DNA of 64,000 bases from Saxidomus purpurata (Eukaryota; Mollusca; Bivalvia; Venerida; Veneridae): contig JAFMSR010000019.1 in assembly GCA_022818135.1 (NCBI GenBank), forward strand, positions 35,712,375 through 35,776,374. The letters run 5' to 3'. Below are positions 47,812 to 60,252 of this stretch, piece by piece. Below the pieces are notes generated by a model that did not search any database, had not been told where the DNA came from, and worked only from the letters and a program-made list of their open reading frames with translations. Made by a program: the position numbers and the translations under genes. Each line of letters starts with the position of its first letter. Positions within the stretch are counted from its first letter, which is position 1.

Positions 47812-48895
47812 GTAATTAATTCACTTGTTGTTGATAATAAACAAATAACAGACCAAAACGAAATTTTAAATCAAGAAGTTTTATTTTATAAGCAACTATA
47901 CAGTTCTGAGAGAATTACTTTTGATACACAATCATATTTAAATTCTGTTGAATTAGACAATGAATTAACAAATGAACTTTCGAACACGTGTGAAGGTCTA
48001 TTATCATATGATGAATGTCTTCAGGCCATTACCGAAATGAAGCTGAATAAGAGTCCCGGACTGGATGGCCTAACTGCAGAATTTTATTTAAGATTTTGGA
48101 ACCTTTTCGGTAACTTAGTAGTAGATTCTCTTAATGAAGGTTGTGATAAAGGCGAACTGTCAAGATCTCAGAAGCAAAGCGTTTTCTCTTTAATTTACAA
48201 AAAAGGCAATCCTGAAAATATTGAAAATTGGAGACCAATCTCACTATTAAACATAGACTACAAACTAGCAGCAAGGGTTTTAGCTAAGCGATTGCAAAAT
48301 GTTCTTCCAAACATAATATCTCCTGATCAACAGGGATACATTAAATATAGATATATTGGCTATAATATTCGTCAAAGTCAAGACATAATTGATTACACAG
48401 ACTTACTAAATGAAGATGGCGCTATCCTATTTTTAGATTTCAAATAGGCTTTGATACAGTTGACTGGGGATTTATGCTAAAAACTTTAATAAAATTTGGC
48501 TTTAAAAAATATGTTGTTAAATGGGTAAAAGTCTTAAACAACAATATATCTTCCTGTGTAACTAATAATGGATGGAAATCTGACTTTTTACAATATCAAC
48601 GGGTATTAGACAATGATGTCCTTTGTCAGCTTTACTTTTTATCATCGTAGTAGAAATTATGGCTTTAAAAATTCGTAAATGTCAGGATATCTTAGGAATT
48701 ACTGTAAATAATAAAACAATTCATCGTTTAAAAATAACCCAGCTCACAGATGACACAACTCTTTTTCTAAAAAAAAAAACAGAAATTCCTGTAGCAGTTC
48801 AACTGATTGATGAATTCGGTAAATATTCCGGTCTAAAATTAAACAAATTGAAAACAGAAGGCTTGTGGATAGGAAAACTGAAGAATGATATCTGA
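47812..48895 (+). pseudogene. L1/Tx1-type reverse transcriptase, N-terminal and catalytic part, frameshifted
   Basis: First frame to 48447: LFYKQLYSSE, MKLNKSPGLDGLTAEFY, VFSLIYKKGNPENIENWRPISLLN, DQQGYIKYR and ILFLDFK (motif A). A stop and a one-base shift follow, with FDTVDWGFMLKTLIKFGF in the next frame. A second shift near 48605 leads to the PLSALLFIIVVEIMA motif and then LTDDTTLF, where the usual active site would be ADD. The changed residue and two frameshifts indicate an inactive RT. Confidence 0.88.
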
Positions 48896-50330
48896 TATAA
48901 AATTTACTTCTACATATGTAAAAGCGCTAGGTGTATTTTTCGGAAATAAGAAACAGGAATGCAATAAATTAAATTGGGAAGATAAAATACTTCAATGCCA
49001 ATCACTTCTCTCAAATTGGAGCAAGAGACAACTGACATTGTATGGGAAAATTCTTGTAATTAAATCTATAGCATTACCAAAATTTGTATACCTGATGCAA
49101 CATTTAGAAACGCCTAAAGAAATTATAAGCCAAATAAACGCACTATTTTTTAAATTTCTTTGGAACGGAAAAACAGATAGAATTAAACGTACAATTACTA
49201 TAGGTCATACAATTGATGGTGGTTTAGACATGATTGATGTAAACATATTTTCTAAAGCAATGAAAATCAAATGGGTCAAAAATTTGTTGACAACTGACAA
49301 AGCAAATTGGAAAGTTATCCCTTCTTTCTTCTTAAATCAATATGGTGACAATTTATTGATTTTCAGAATGAACTTAGATTCTTTGAAGTCTCTTCTGCTT
49401 TCGAAATTTTCACTACCAACATTTTATAAATCTGTATTAAACGTGTGTCTCGAATTTAACAAAGACAAACGTAACATCAGCACACTAGAGTCATTTTATG
49501 CAATAAGAAGACAGCTCATTTGGGGAAATAGTTTCATTAAATATAAAGGAAAGTGCTTAATATTTAAAACGTGGATCGATTCCAAAATTCTTTTTCTTGA
49601 TGACCTACTGTCCGAAGAAGGAGAAATTGACGTTAATAGAATATTGAGTTGTCTAAAAGGCAAGCAAAATTGGATATCTGAAATACACATAATTAAAAAA
49701 GCAATACCAAATTCATGGAAAACCATTTTAAGATCTGAAGAGTCTTATTTAACAAAAGTCAAGACTGACCTAGATTTACTAGTTGGGAATAGAAAACACT
49801 TTAGAGATATCACTAATAAAACGATATACGACGAATTTTTGCAACGCATATTCGAACATCCATACATCCATAAATACTGGGAAACTTTATTTGGGAGTCG
49901 AATTAATAGGGATGCATTTTATTATATACTTAATAAAACTATAAAGGACAATAAGATAAAACAATTCAAGTACAAACTCATTCATCGCATTGTTGCTACA
50001 AATCTTAGTCTTTTTACGTGGAAAATTAGTGAGAACCCATTATGCTTTCATTGCAATTCCATAGAAGATAATGAGCATTTTTTCCTATACTGTGGTTATC
50101 TTTCCGATTTTTGGAAAATCATATACGAAGCTTTTAGAAAATGCGGAATTTCAAAATCATTTAGAAATATGGAAAGTATTGTAGTTGGTTATAAGATTGA
50201 ACAAAAAGATTACCAAGGTATCAATGTATTACTTTGTTTAATATCATACTGCATTTATAAAACCTATTTCTCGAGTGATCGCCGAAAGAAATTCATAAAT
50301 ATGGTAAAACACTATATTACGACATTTTAA
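48885..50330 (+). CDS. L1/Tx1-type element C-terminal region, open for 481 codons
   Basis: Continues the RT protein in a third frame, overlapping the previous one by a few bases. The segment YVKALGVFFGNKKQECN, then NWSKRQLTLYGKILVIKSIALPK and FFKFLWNGK, is typical of the thumb/connection region in L1 and Tx1 relatives. Near residues 386-405 a CxxC...H...C pattern (LCFHCN, NEHFFLYC) marks the C-terminal zinc-knuckle-like motif of this group. The frame is undamaged although the RT before it is broken. It is unlikely to be expressed on its own. Confidence 0.85.
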   Translation: MISDIKFTSTYVKALGVFFGNKKQECNKLNWEDKILQCQSLLSNWSKRQLTLYGKILVIKSIALPKFVYLMQHLETPKEIISQINALFFKFLWNGKTDRIKRTITIGHTIDGGLDMIDVNIFSKAMKIKWVKNLLTTDKANWKVIPSFFLNQYGDNLLIFRMNLDSLKSLLLSKFSLPTFYKSVLNVCLEFNKDKRNISTLESFYAIRRQLIWGNSFIKYKGKCLIFKTWIDSKILFLDDLLSEEGEIDVNRILSCLKGKQNWISEIHIIKKAIPNSWKTILRSEESYLTKVKTDLDLLVGNRKHFRDITNKTIYDEFLQRIFEHPYIHKYWETLFGSRINRDAFYYILNKTIKDNKIKQFKYKLIHRIVATNLSLFTWKISENPLCFHCNSIEDNEHFFLYCGYLSDFWKIIYEAFRKCGISKSFRNMESIVVGYKIEQKDYQGINVLLCLISYCIYKTYFSSDRRKKFINMVKHYITTF

Positions 50331-50893
50331 TAACAACTAAATACGTAGACAGTGTTAACCAGAAACAGATTTTTCTGTTAAAATTTTTGAAACAGTTGAC
50401 AAATCTTTGTTTAAAAGGTTACACATTCATTTTAGAAGAAAGTTAGATAAAAAACGTATCATACATAAACGATAGAACAATATTGTAATTATCTTCTTAT
50501 ACATGACATGATCTTATTGTTATTGTATATATGTACTGTTACTGTTTATAAACGAGTTGTCGTTTGACAATTCAAAAAAAAAATTCTTGCTTATATATCA
50601 AATACTTTTATATTTTAATGTCGTTAAATTAAATGTCATAAACAATTACTTTTTAATAAAAAAGCATATAAAACAATTATTTTGAGCAATTATATCACTG
50701 TAACATATCGAGGACTGAACGCGAAACTAGTGTAAGTGACATTTTTTACAAAAATCACTTTTTTGCATGATCATATGCAGGAGCCCCCCTCCCATCTGCT
50801 GTGAAAATATTTTCTGTCATTACCATTATTTAACAAAAGTATTGCAAATTGTGTCAAATGGTGTAATTGAAAATGTGCTGACTTTTTAAATGC

Positions 50894-50935
50894 GAAACTG
50901 GTGTAAGTGATATAAAACGTCACTTACACAGTTTC
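50894..50935. repeat. Subterminal hairpin of the TIR element
   Basis: GAAACTGGTGTAAGTGA (50894-50910) pairs with TCACTTACACAGTTTC (50920-50935), one bulged base, 9-nt loop. It repeats the TIR's own AAACT-GTGTAAGTG phrase in both directions, as expected for transposase-binding subterminal repeats. Confidence 0.85.
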
Positions 50936-51412
50936 AAATTCAACTTTTGATATTTTCCTTGTGTAAGTGGCATAAGTTATACAAATTTCTTCTTAAGTAT
51001 TGATAATAACACAGCATCTGATGCAGTACAGAAATAACAGACTGTAGATTAATAGTTTTAAAGAAAATAAATAATAAAAATAGAATTTTACATGTCACTT
51101 ATATCTTTTTCACATTTAAATTATAAGATTTCAAGAAGCAGTTTAAATGAGAAACTACTAGTCAAGTGTATTATATTTTGCACTTGATACCAAACTCATA
51201 TTCATATATTACATTCAATGAAAAATGCTGTTGTTTTGTTGCAAATATGACATAATTAAAAAACATTTGTATGTTGAGATAGAAAAACATGGTTTCTGGA
51301 GTCTACCAAAACAATATTCTTAGTGTGATGTACAAAATAATTATAAGGCCAGGGGCTATATTCCAGTAGCATCATCAGTCAAATATTAAGAATTTCCTTA
51401 AAAGTAATGCAA

Positions 51413-51490
51413 GGCACTATGGTTTAGTGGTAATGTTGGACTTCTGCCCTAGAGATTGTGGGTTTGAATCCAGGCAGCGGTATTTGATCA
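51413..51490 (+). mobile_element. tRNA-derived SINE head
   Basis: A-box-like TGGTTTAGTGGTAA at 51419-51432 and B-box-like GGTTTGAATCC at 51461-51471 have the spacing of a tRNA gene. No good acceptor stem closes the cloverleaf, so it is a SINE or tRNA relic rather than a functional tRNA gene. Confidence 0.65.
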
Positions 51491-52055
51491 CAACTTCCAC
51501 AATCCCTCCTTTCTACATGATATCTGGTCAAAACTTCAGGAAGCAATTATAGAAATTAGTTTATATAAGTTGCAAGTGCTGATAGTCTTTAGGTTCAGGC
51601 AAAATAGGCCACTAGATTCTTTTCGTCAGATCCAATGTCTCACTCCGCTGCCATTGTGGTAGCACGTAATGTGTGATTTAGTTGTGATGCAAACTTGTGT
51701 GAAAAATCAAGTATAATTCATAACTGTAAACATTATGTTAAAATACATTTAAGACATCCAACATAATTGTTCTTTTTTCTTTTGGTTTTGCATTTAGACA
51801 CAATTCATTTTAATATGTTCCTCCCCGTTAGCCCCGCTTTAGCTCTGGGGTAATGAATAGGAATTATAGTAATTACGTATTTGGTCAGTGACCAAAAGAA
51901 GAGTGGGCATTATAATTAAATCTAAAGAAAAAGTTTGTAAATCTATATTGAGTTTAGATGTCTGTGGTTTTACGCAAAATAATGGTGTACTGCATAAATC
52001 TTAGTATAAAAAGATGTGTTTTGCTGTATTTTCTGGGTTCTATGTCACACAATAT

Positions 52056-52149
52056 AAAAACAAAAATAATATCAAACAGGGAATGCCACGTACCAAAAAC
52101 GCAGCCTCCCCAAAACGAGCCCCACAGCACCCAGAAGTGCACACCACCA

Positions 52150-52182
<33 letters not shown>

Positions 52183-52770
52183 CACACGACACATATACAC
52201 TACCAACACACACTAGCACACAAAGCAAACACACGAGGACAAAACGAACAATCAAAGGAACACAGTGGGGCACCGCCTTGGAACGGTCAGTGGCAAAAAC
52301 ACCACTGGGGAGCTTAAACCGGTTTATGGTGCGCACCCAACCTCACTCTTACCCCCACCATGTTCCAAAGTCACAGGACAGTGTAAATAAAAGTAATCCC
52401 TGCTAGGTGAATCTCTAACACACGCAATGGAAACAAAAGGCATGGTATGTAAAACACAAAAATACTCATGTATAAATATATAAAAAGCAAACCTTGAGAA
52501 CCAAAAAACGTATGTACTCAATGCCTTTGCAGAAGGCAGAGCACCAAGAGAAACACCCTTAAGGGCCCGACGAAACAGGCCAGAGGACAGAAATCAAAAC
52601 AGTTTCGTCCCAGTGGGATTTAAAAACTGCCCATCACAGAGTCCTCCCCCTCTTCCGTCAGACACAATCAAAGAGGGAAGCATAGCGTCCAACTGTAAAC
52701 GGGTTGAACACCAAACATGCGGTGTGTCTCAAAATAGTTGGGTCGTAACCTCTTTTAACAAAACGTTTTA
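52056..52770 (-). mobile_element. Penelope-like 3' end, 715 bp
   Basis: Reverse complement of about 39833-40562 of the longer copy, so it includes the last 35 or so RT codons, the stop, the SECIS (52583-52646), and the AC microsatellite in a shorter form. It breaks at AAAACGTTTTA near 52770. Confidence 0.93.
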
Positions 52771-52825
52771 AACAAAACCTTGAATAAGGGTTGTGGACCA
52801 AAATCACATTTAACAAACAAACTTT

Positions 52826-52912
52826 TCCGGGTTAGCTCAATCGATAAGCAGGACAGAAATATGATAGCTATAATCTTACAATCGTAAGTTCGAATACCAG
52901 TGAAGTACTTTT
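52826..52912 (+). mobile_element. tRNA-like sequence, probable SINE head
   Basis: GGGTTAGCTCAATCGATAAG (A-box type) and AAGTTCGAATACC (B-box type) are separated by about 40 nt. The anticodon arm is not convincing, so a tRNA-derived SINE is more likely than a tRNA gene. Confidence 0.55.
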
Positions 52913-53129
52913 TTATTCCTTCACCTCCATAGCGGTTTGTTTGTAAATCTTACTGGTAATATTTAAATATTATCAATACTGTTATTACGGCACACTGCCT
53001 ACATTTCAAAGGCTACACATCCTTCCTTGATTGGCATAAGAAATAATTGCATTTCCTGGTTTTCTCTGTTGACAGATTATGCCATTAAAAATGAACTGCT
53101 TCTGATCATATGTTTTTTGTGCTACTTGA

Positions 53130-53720
53130 GTTTTGTTTCCCCTTGAACAAACAGTAAGATCAGAGTTATAGCTTGCGGCTTAGTCAAAATTTCAAATTTA
53201 TGCCCCCTGGGTGGGCGCATTGTCTGTCCATCAATAGGTAGTGTACATCTGTACGTACTGTATGAATGTCCCAAAAATCTTGCGGCTATTATGCTCTGTT
53301 CCTTTACTAATTGACCTAGAGTCACCAAACTTCATACAGATGTTTATTGGGAAGAAACGTTATGCACTAGGGTTTTCATATTTATATCAGATCATTGAAA
53401 TTACAGTCATGAATTTTAACTTAGTCAAAATGAAGGTTTTCTGTATGGCTAGGTTTTGGCACACACTGCTCCTCAAACAATTGACACAGAGTCACCAAAC
53501 TTTACACGAATGTTAACTGAGACAAGAAGATGTGCATGTGGATTTTAGTTGTTTTATCACGGCGGTAACAACTGAGTCATGGTCCTTGACTTAACTAAAA
53601 TGCAGGTGTGCCACTTGGCAATTTGCAGGCACAGCTTAAATGTTTAAGTGTTCATAACATCAAGCTGGACAAAGTTTTGTTAATGTCATCACTCATCACT
53701 CAGTAAGAGCCAAGTCAAGG
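53130..53720 (+). repeat. Diverged tandem repeats of about 170 bp
   Basis: GAGTCACCAAACTT recurs at 53319 and 53489 with similar flanks (CTCCT..AATTGACACAGAG, 'cttagtcaaaatgaaggt'). Same general bivalve class, inside the TIR element. Confidence 0.7.
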
Positions 53721-54879
53721 AAACACTTGCTCTTGTTTTGTAACAATGGGTGGAAACTGAGTGCATTTGTGTCTTATGGAAACAATTCTAGTTTATTGCA
53801 GTGAACATAAGCCTGAAGATAAACAGCTATTGAATAACATGCAGTGAGCCTAACTTCATTTTAATGTTGAAATCCAGCAATAGCCTGGACTTTGATTTAG
53901 TGTTGAAAACTCAGTAATAATATTAACTCCATGGTACTTGAGCATTATAATAGGATTATTTGTATATACATTAATGTGATCCAGAATGCCAGATTTGCTC
54001 GAGTCTTGCATCAGATCAATACGTGTGAGCATGAGTATGATTTGAGCTCGAGGAGAGCCAATCTGGATCACATAACTATGATAATAATCCTTTTATTATA
54101 GGACTACCAAGTGCTACATCATTTGTAGTTTGTCATTATGAATAACTGATATTATTTCCTAACAAAAAAATCAAGCTTTCTGCCAAACATGGGCACTGTT
54201 TCTCAAAATTGTGTGTAACTTACGCTTGAAGAGTTGGTTTTGTCCACTGTTTAAACGCAAAAAACGTCTTAGTGACGTTTCATTCAAGCTATTTATAATT
54301 TCATTGAAGAGACCTATATATGCTTAAAGTATATGAGTAATGGCTATTTCAACTGAAACTGTGATCATCAAAAACTGCACTTACATCTTTTTCACATTTA
54401 AATATTATCACATTTTCCTTGTTTTTTTTAACGCGAAACTGTTCTAAGTGACATTTTTACCAAAATCTCCCTTTGAAGTGAAGCAATTAAAAAAACTGCA
54501 ATATGTGGTTGTGCAGCAAGTGATTTTTCACATAAAGTAAAAAACTGGTAAGTATAATATGGTTTAAATAAAATGGGAATGTTTTTTCCTTCTCCTGTAT
54601 AATTATGGAAATGCACTTAGACTAGTTTCGCGTTCAGCCCTCGATATTTAAAACATATAACAATAGCAAAAAAATCAGTATATCAAGAAAATTTATAACC
54701 TCCCTTTAAAAGCACCCAAAAAGTCAGTGTTTAGCAAAGGTTGATTTTAAAACTATATTAAATGCTTTCAGAAGGATAAAGTTTTGTTACATATTATTTG
54801 TAATTGTTTTACTATGCACAATTTATTCACTTAAAATTTCATTTAGCTATCTTTATTACGTCAGTGGCAAAAACACATG

Positions 54880-55420
54880 GCCTCCCCTCCAACACCACCC
54901 TCCCACCCGAGACCAAAGCTCATTTTTCTCAATAAAAAGGTTGGTGACCTATCATTTTTAAATTAATTTTGAATAAAGTGATGTTTGAACAATTCTTCTG
55001 CGAAAAACTAACAAACTCTCATTGCTTGAACATTAAGAAAAAAAACTTTAACAAATGACTACAAATTTTACATATTTTTGTTTACAGAAACTAGTTTCTC
55101 CTTATGTTTTTTGTCAGTTTGAATACATTTTGAAAACTCAGTTCATGTAGTTTCGTGAAATAGCATCAATTGCTTAACATTTTAGATAAAAAACAATGGT
55201 GAGTTGCCAAATTTAGAGTTTTATTATTGATAAACATGAGATAGGGGTCATTTTCACTGCTTGCGGGGGTATACTTCAAAACGTGTCCATTACTTCTCAA
55301 TAAGGCTGGTGACCTACCTTTTTTATTTTATATTCTGACTCAGCAGGTATTACCCTAACAACAAACGAAATTTCATAAAATTCTCATTGCTTGAAAAAAA
55401 TGATGAAACTGTAGCGATCG
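54880..55420 (+). repeat. Imperfect direct duplication, about 365 bp apart
   Basis: TCTCAATAAAAAGGTTGGTGACCT near 54927 (shown in part) corresponds to TCTCAATAAGGCTGGTGACC near 55294. 'ctctcattgcttgaa' occurs in both, near 55016 and 55381. Two diverged units of a longer tandem repeat. Confidence 0.65.
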
Positions 55421-57150
55421 TCTTTAAGTATGCCACATTTTATAAATTTGAAATATTAAGATATGTTATTATTCTTTCATTTCAATGAATACTAAACAAC
55501 AAATAAGGAAATCCGTTAGTATGACAAAGAAAGCATAATAATATCATCAACCTATATATAATTAGTAATTGTCTGAAATGTATATATAGTTGAATGTCCT
55601 TAATTGTGATGTTATTCGTTTATATTTGTATTCTCTAATTTCTCTTACTATTTGAATGTCCTTACCTTTGAATGTATAAACTAGTGTCCATGTAAAAAAA
55701 AGAAACATGTACATGTAAAAACAAATGCTGTTTACTGTGTATCTGTATAGCAGATAATGATATTCGGCTATTCAGCTTAGCATCAAGCTAATGTGTTCAT
55801 CATAATGTTACTTTAGTACTTTTTGTATTTTTGAATGCAAAATTATAGCGAAGAATAGCACTTAAAATTATGATCCACTAATTAGTCATCCTCTTTCATA
55901 ACAATACACAAAACACAGAACCAGTAGTATCAGTAACAATCACAAGTTATTGATTTAATGTTTGAAATAACAATGGTATATTAAATAAACTAGTTACTGT
56001 AGATCCTGAACTTTAAACTTGAAAACAGCTCGAAAATTATATTGCAGTTTTTCAAGAAAACACAAAGATCTTAAATAGATTGATCAGGATAATATTGAAT
56101 GATTAGACTATGAAATATGTCATGCCATAAGTAAGTACAATTTATTATTTATACATATTTAATTTACCATGCTTTATGTTTTTCTAGTATATACTCTAGA
56201 TAGATAATTTGATATACAGGATTTGTATATTGTAAAACATTTAAGACTGTAGGATCATCTGTTTAATTCCTAATACATTTGAAGTGAGAAAGATGGGGAA
56301 AGATGAAAGCTAAATTACAAAGGTGCAGTAGGAGCTAATGCAAGCTTCAACAGAGAAGCGAGCTTTAATTACAAAACATTCCATATACGGCTGAACATTT
56401 TGTTTAGGGTTTTGTTTTATTTGATGAAATACAGATTTTCGTTTTAATATCGTGGAGTAACAGCTTTGTGTCAAAATCCATACATACGCACTAATGTCAG
56501 TTTAAAGGCAATGCAAGAACATCTGTCACACAATTGTTTGTGAGCTTTATGAGATATTAATGGATCCGTAGTATTAAAGAACGAAAGGGAAGAACAAAAC
56601 ATATTGAGTACGTTCTCGTCGTTGTTTTATGTGTATTGGAATTTGAAAGATGTTACACTTTGTTTCATTCCAATGTATTTCTAAAGTGAAGGCATTGAAA
56701 CGTTTTGAAACTTGTATTTAACAGTTAGAACTATGTTGATCTACGATTGCCTCCGATTAACAGTCTAAATATAAAACAGCATGTGAGCAATTTTGGACGT
56801 GTATTCCTTTCTCAAGCACCCTATTATGAAAACAACACTTTCCCGCTTATCATTATATTTTCTTCAAGTCAATTTAGAGTTTAGTTTTATTAACCAAACT
56901 AAGTGTTAGCAATTTGTACTTTGTAAGTCTTATATTAATTACTGCCTATTTTTATAATTGTGTGTGATTAGCACTTTCTATGAGCCCATATTGTAAATAT
57001 TTGGATAACTCGTTAAGCTCAAATGATGCATATAATAACATGTCTAAAACAATACGACTGTGTGCAGACTAAAAAGCTGTTTTTGTAATATCGGATGAAT
57101 AAAATGCTTAAAGAAACTACAGTCTTAAAAACAGTACTTTTCAAATTTTA
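55420..57150. other. No feature seen
   Basis: AT-rich, apparently low-copy sequence. No gene, RNA or repeat recognised. Confidence 0.4.
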
Positions 57151-57159
57151 TACTCGCGC

Positions 57160-57645
57160 TCGGTTAAAGCCACACTTGGAACACTTAAAAATCATTTGCT
57201 TTTTTTGTCCGTTCCATGACTCGTAAACCCCTTGAATGATTTTCATATATATTTAATTAAATGGTCATCAAAATAACATATTGTACAGAAACTATGACCT
57301 AACACCATCAGGCCAGGTCAATGCAACACCTAAGGGCCATTGGTTGTTCGTGTCCGATCCATAACTCGTGAAACCCTTTTCATACGATTTTTGTCAAATA
57401 TTTATCTCATTAAGAAGACGTGAAGAACCAATGTTCAAATTCCGCTTGCTCAAGTTTGGTGCCACACTTGGAGTCATTGGCTTTTCTAGTATACTGTTTA
57501 CCTATTTAAATACTGGAAGGATTCTCCTGAAATTTAGGTTCAATATATTTGTCAGTATGACGTGCAGAACCTATGCTCCAACTCATAATTCCAATACCCA
57601 TTGAGTGACATTTCTTGAAACATATGTCGAATGTTCATCTATAAA
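57160..57645 (+). repeat. Diverged bivalve tandem repeats of about 150 bp
   Basis: 'ccatgactcgtaaaccccttgaatgattttcat' near 57213 resembles 'ccataactcgtgaaacccttttcatacgattttt' near 57358, followed by a third degraded unit. The 78-codon frame starting at 57368 lies within the repeat and is not considered a gene. Confidence 0.65.
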
Positions 57646-60252
57646 AAGTTATCTGCAGAATTCATGTTCACAGTTTGGTTACACAAGATGACGGTCACTC
57701 TGAGGGATCAACGATGAACCTTTCAGAATTCCTTCACCAAGCGGGGGATATAGCTGTCTTTCAAACGGCTTAGTTCGATGTAAAAGAAAATGTATATTTT
57801 GTTAATGAAAGAAGGCACAAGTTTGTTCCGGATGTTTAAGCAGAGTTTAGATACTTTTAGTACACTTAGATTAAGATGCAATGAACAGTATTAGTATTTT
57901 GTTTACTTTAATATTTCTTTGATTGAAATAGATGTGAATGTCCTGTACTAGTTATCAGTCATTAGAATTGTGATTACCCAGTTACTGTCATGTGTATTTT
58001 CACGGTTGGTCTATAAACTGCGGAAATAGTGTTGGAGTGTATGTTGTCCATAAACAATGAACACTAAACAAATTGACAATGTAGATATTAATGTATATAT
58101 TATATATTGTTAAAAGTTAACTATACCTGTATGGATACTATTTTTTTCAAGTGACTTGATTACGCTAATGTAGCAATATACATTCTCATGTACGTGATAT
58201 TGACATATGATGGCATTATCTGTAAAGTTGTAAATACACGATTGTAAAACCGTTCGTATGTCCGTCTGTATGTCAAGCGAGCTTGCCCATAGCCGAAACG
58301 ATCAAAGGTATTTTTGCACACATCGAAAAAAACATTAACAGTAAGTTAAGTGAACAAGAACAATAAATATACCGTGCTTGTTATCTCAATGATTCAGCCT
58401 TTTTAAAACATTTGAGAGAAGATTCATAACTCTGCCTTGCAATTTGTTTAATTATTTTCCTTTGTTATATTAAATTGTACATATTCGAAACATTACTTGA
58501 AAATGTTTAACTGGACCGATTTTATATTTCACATAGTGTAGAGGACATTGAAAGAAAGTGCAGTGACCAATGACAATGACTATGCCCCGTCAGAACTTAT
58601 ATTTCCTTTTGTTTTCCTAAATTACATGTATATTGAGCATAACTTAATAAGCATTCACTGGACTGACCTTATAGTTGGTAGAAAACATTGCGAGCAAGTA
58701 CAGTAGACCATAATCAAGAGTTTTGCAGGCACAGTTCTTTTTATTACTTCCTTTGCAATCTGAAATGCTGCCTGTCTTCACCAACACTAAAGAATTATTC
58801 TTTGGATTGGCGTGATACACAAAGTGGTGTAATTGACATTGAGAAGAGATGCACTGTCAAAGAAATAAAACTCTACGTTGCTTAGTTTTATAGTATCTCC
58901 TTTCAAAATGTGAAACCATTGAAATGGAGGCGTTTATTCGGGAATCATCCATATCTTTGTTTGGTGTTCTTAAACCAACGCAAATATTCGTCTTTCATCA
59001 TTTTAATGATTGTCTCGTTAAGAGACCTCAAATGTTATCGTTGTTTAAAACTGCTACACTTATTACGACTAAACTATCTGAATGCTGAAGGTATGAACTT
59101 TTAAAGGCGGATTTACAACTAGAACAATTATGTTTCGTTTTCAGTTAAATTGACTCTTTATTACCTGAAATATAACATAAACCCTGATGTAATTTTTTCA
59201 TTGGTGAATGAATTGAATACACTTGCTTGATTAGTAGCACTTTTTTTGTCAAAAACCTTTACCAGAAAACAAAGATACAGTGACTCTATATACAAGGTTT
59301 ACTATTTCTAGACAAAAATGTCATTATATCTGAACGTTTGTTTTAAATTTACAAAAATGTACATGGGCGATATCATTAAAACGAATCGTTTACATCACAC
59401 GTTGGACACATACGCGGGAAAAGCACAACATATAACTAACAGCTCACCATTTCATGTGATTTGACCAGCTAAATATATATGCTTTTTGACGTAGGGTGTC
59501 AAAGAGCAGCCTTGCAAAATCCACAGAAGCTAGCTCAATTGTTCTAAGGGTGAAGCCACTACTTGTAAGGTATATTATTTAGGTTGGGCTCCAAATGTAA
59601 CCGTGAAAATCATTCGCTCTTTAACACGTCGCCATTTAAGCTAGCTTAATGGCAAGGAATTACAAGTGCCATATAAGACCTCTGCTACAAACATTGGTTT
59701 TAATATCTAAACCGAAAAAGACGAAGGAAGCAATTTAATACCTATTTACTTCTGTAAATAATTTAATTCTTAAACAAACATAAGTAATACCATTATATAG
59801 TAGTGCAAATTGAAAATATCCGTTTCACGAAAGGCCAAGAAAAACTTTTAGCTTGATGCTTTTAATGTCAATATGTAAAATGCTTTACGTTTGTGTGGCG
59901 AAACATAATACCTACCAAAAATTATTCTTTTATGCGTGGCGACATCACTTTGGACCTCATAAAACGACTTTCAAAGCAATTTTTGATTAGTAAAAATGAA
60001 AATTTAATCATTTTGTGAATGTCTAAACATCACTAGTTGTCCAACAGTTTGGAAATCCCTTAGTGTGTCGTCAGATGTTTTTGTCCTTAAACATATCAGA
60101 TTTTTATATCAACATAAACGTAAAGTACACACCAAGAAGAAATGAAATTCATTGCAAAATGCGAGAAAATAAACATAGTGATGGAAAAGGGTTACTGCTA
60201 TCTTAGTTACTATGTAACGAAGCACGGCATTGTAGTATACTATATGACTTTG
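57645..60252. other. Mostly featureless; one old 150-bp duplication
   Basis: Within 58505-58720 the phrase 'aactggaccgattttata..gtagaggacattgaaag' is repeated in diverged form about 150 bp later. Otherwise AT-rich DNA without recognised features. Confidence 0.4.

Larger units (their letters stand above)
47806..50582 (+). mobile_element. L1/Tx1-type non-LTR retrotransposon, 5'-truncated
   Basis: The coding part begins in frame near 47812 before the RT, without endonuclease. It continues through RT and the C-terminal region to a TAA at 50328-50330. A 250-nt 3' UTR follows, ending at an A-run near 50573-50582. It abuts the gypsy relic, which is probably old target DNA. Confidence 0.85.
50705..54647. 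mobile_element. 3.9-kb TIR element without transposase
   Basis: ATATCGAGGACTGAACGCGA at 50705 and the inverted ATATCGAGGGCTGAACGCGA at 54647 begin a TIR of about 34 bp with few mismatches (..AACTAGTSTAAGTG). TA or ATAT is present at both borders, compatible with a TA target. Subterminal GTGTAAGTGAC/TCACTTACAC phrases repeat in both orientations near both ends. It has no transposase frame. Inside are a SINE, a SINE-like sequence, a Penelope-like 3' end and tandem repeats, so about 3.2 kb is original at most. Confidence 0.78.

Noticed and set aside
51413..51490. Functional tRNA gene
   Set aside because: A- and B-box-like sequences are present, but the acceptor and anticodon stems do not pair well.
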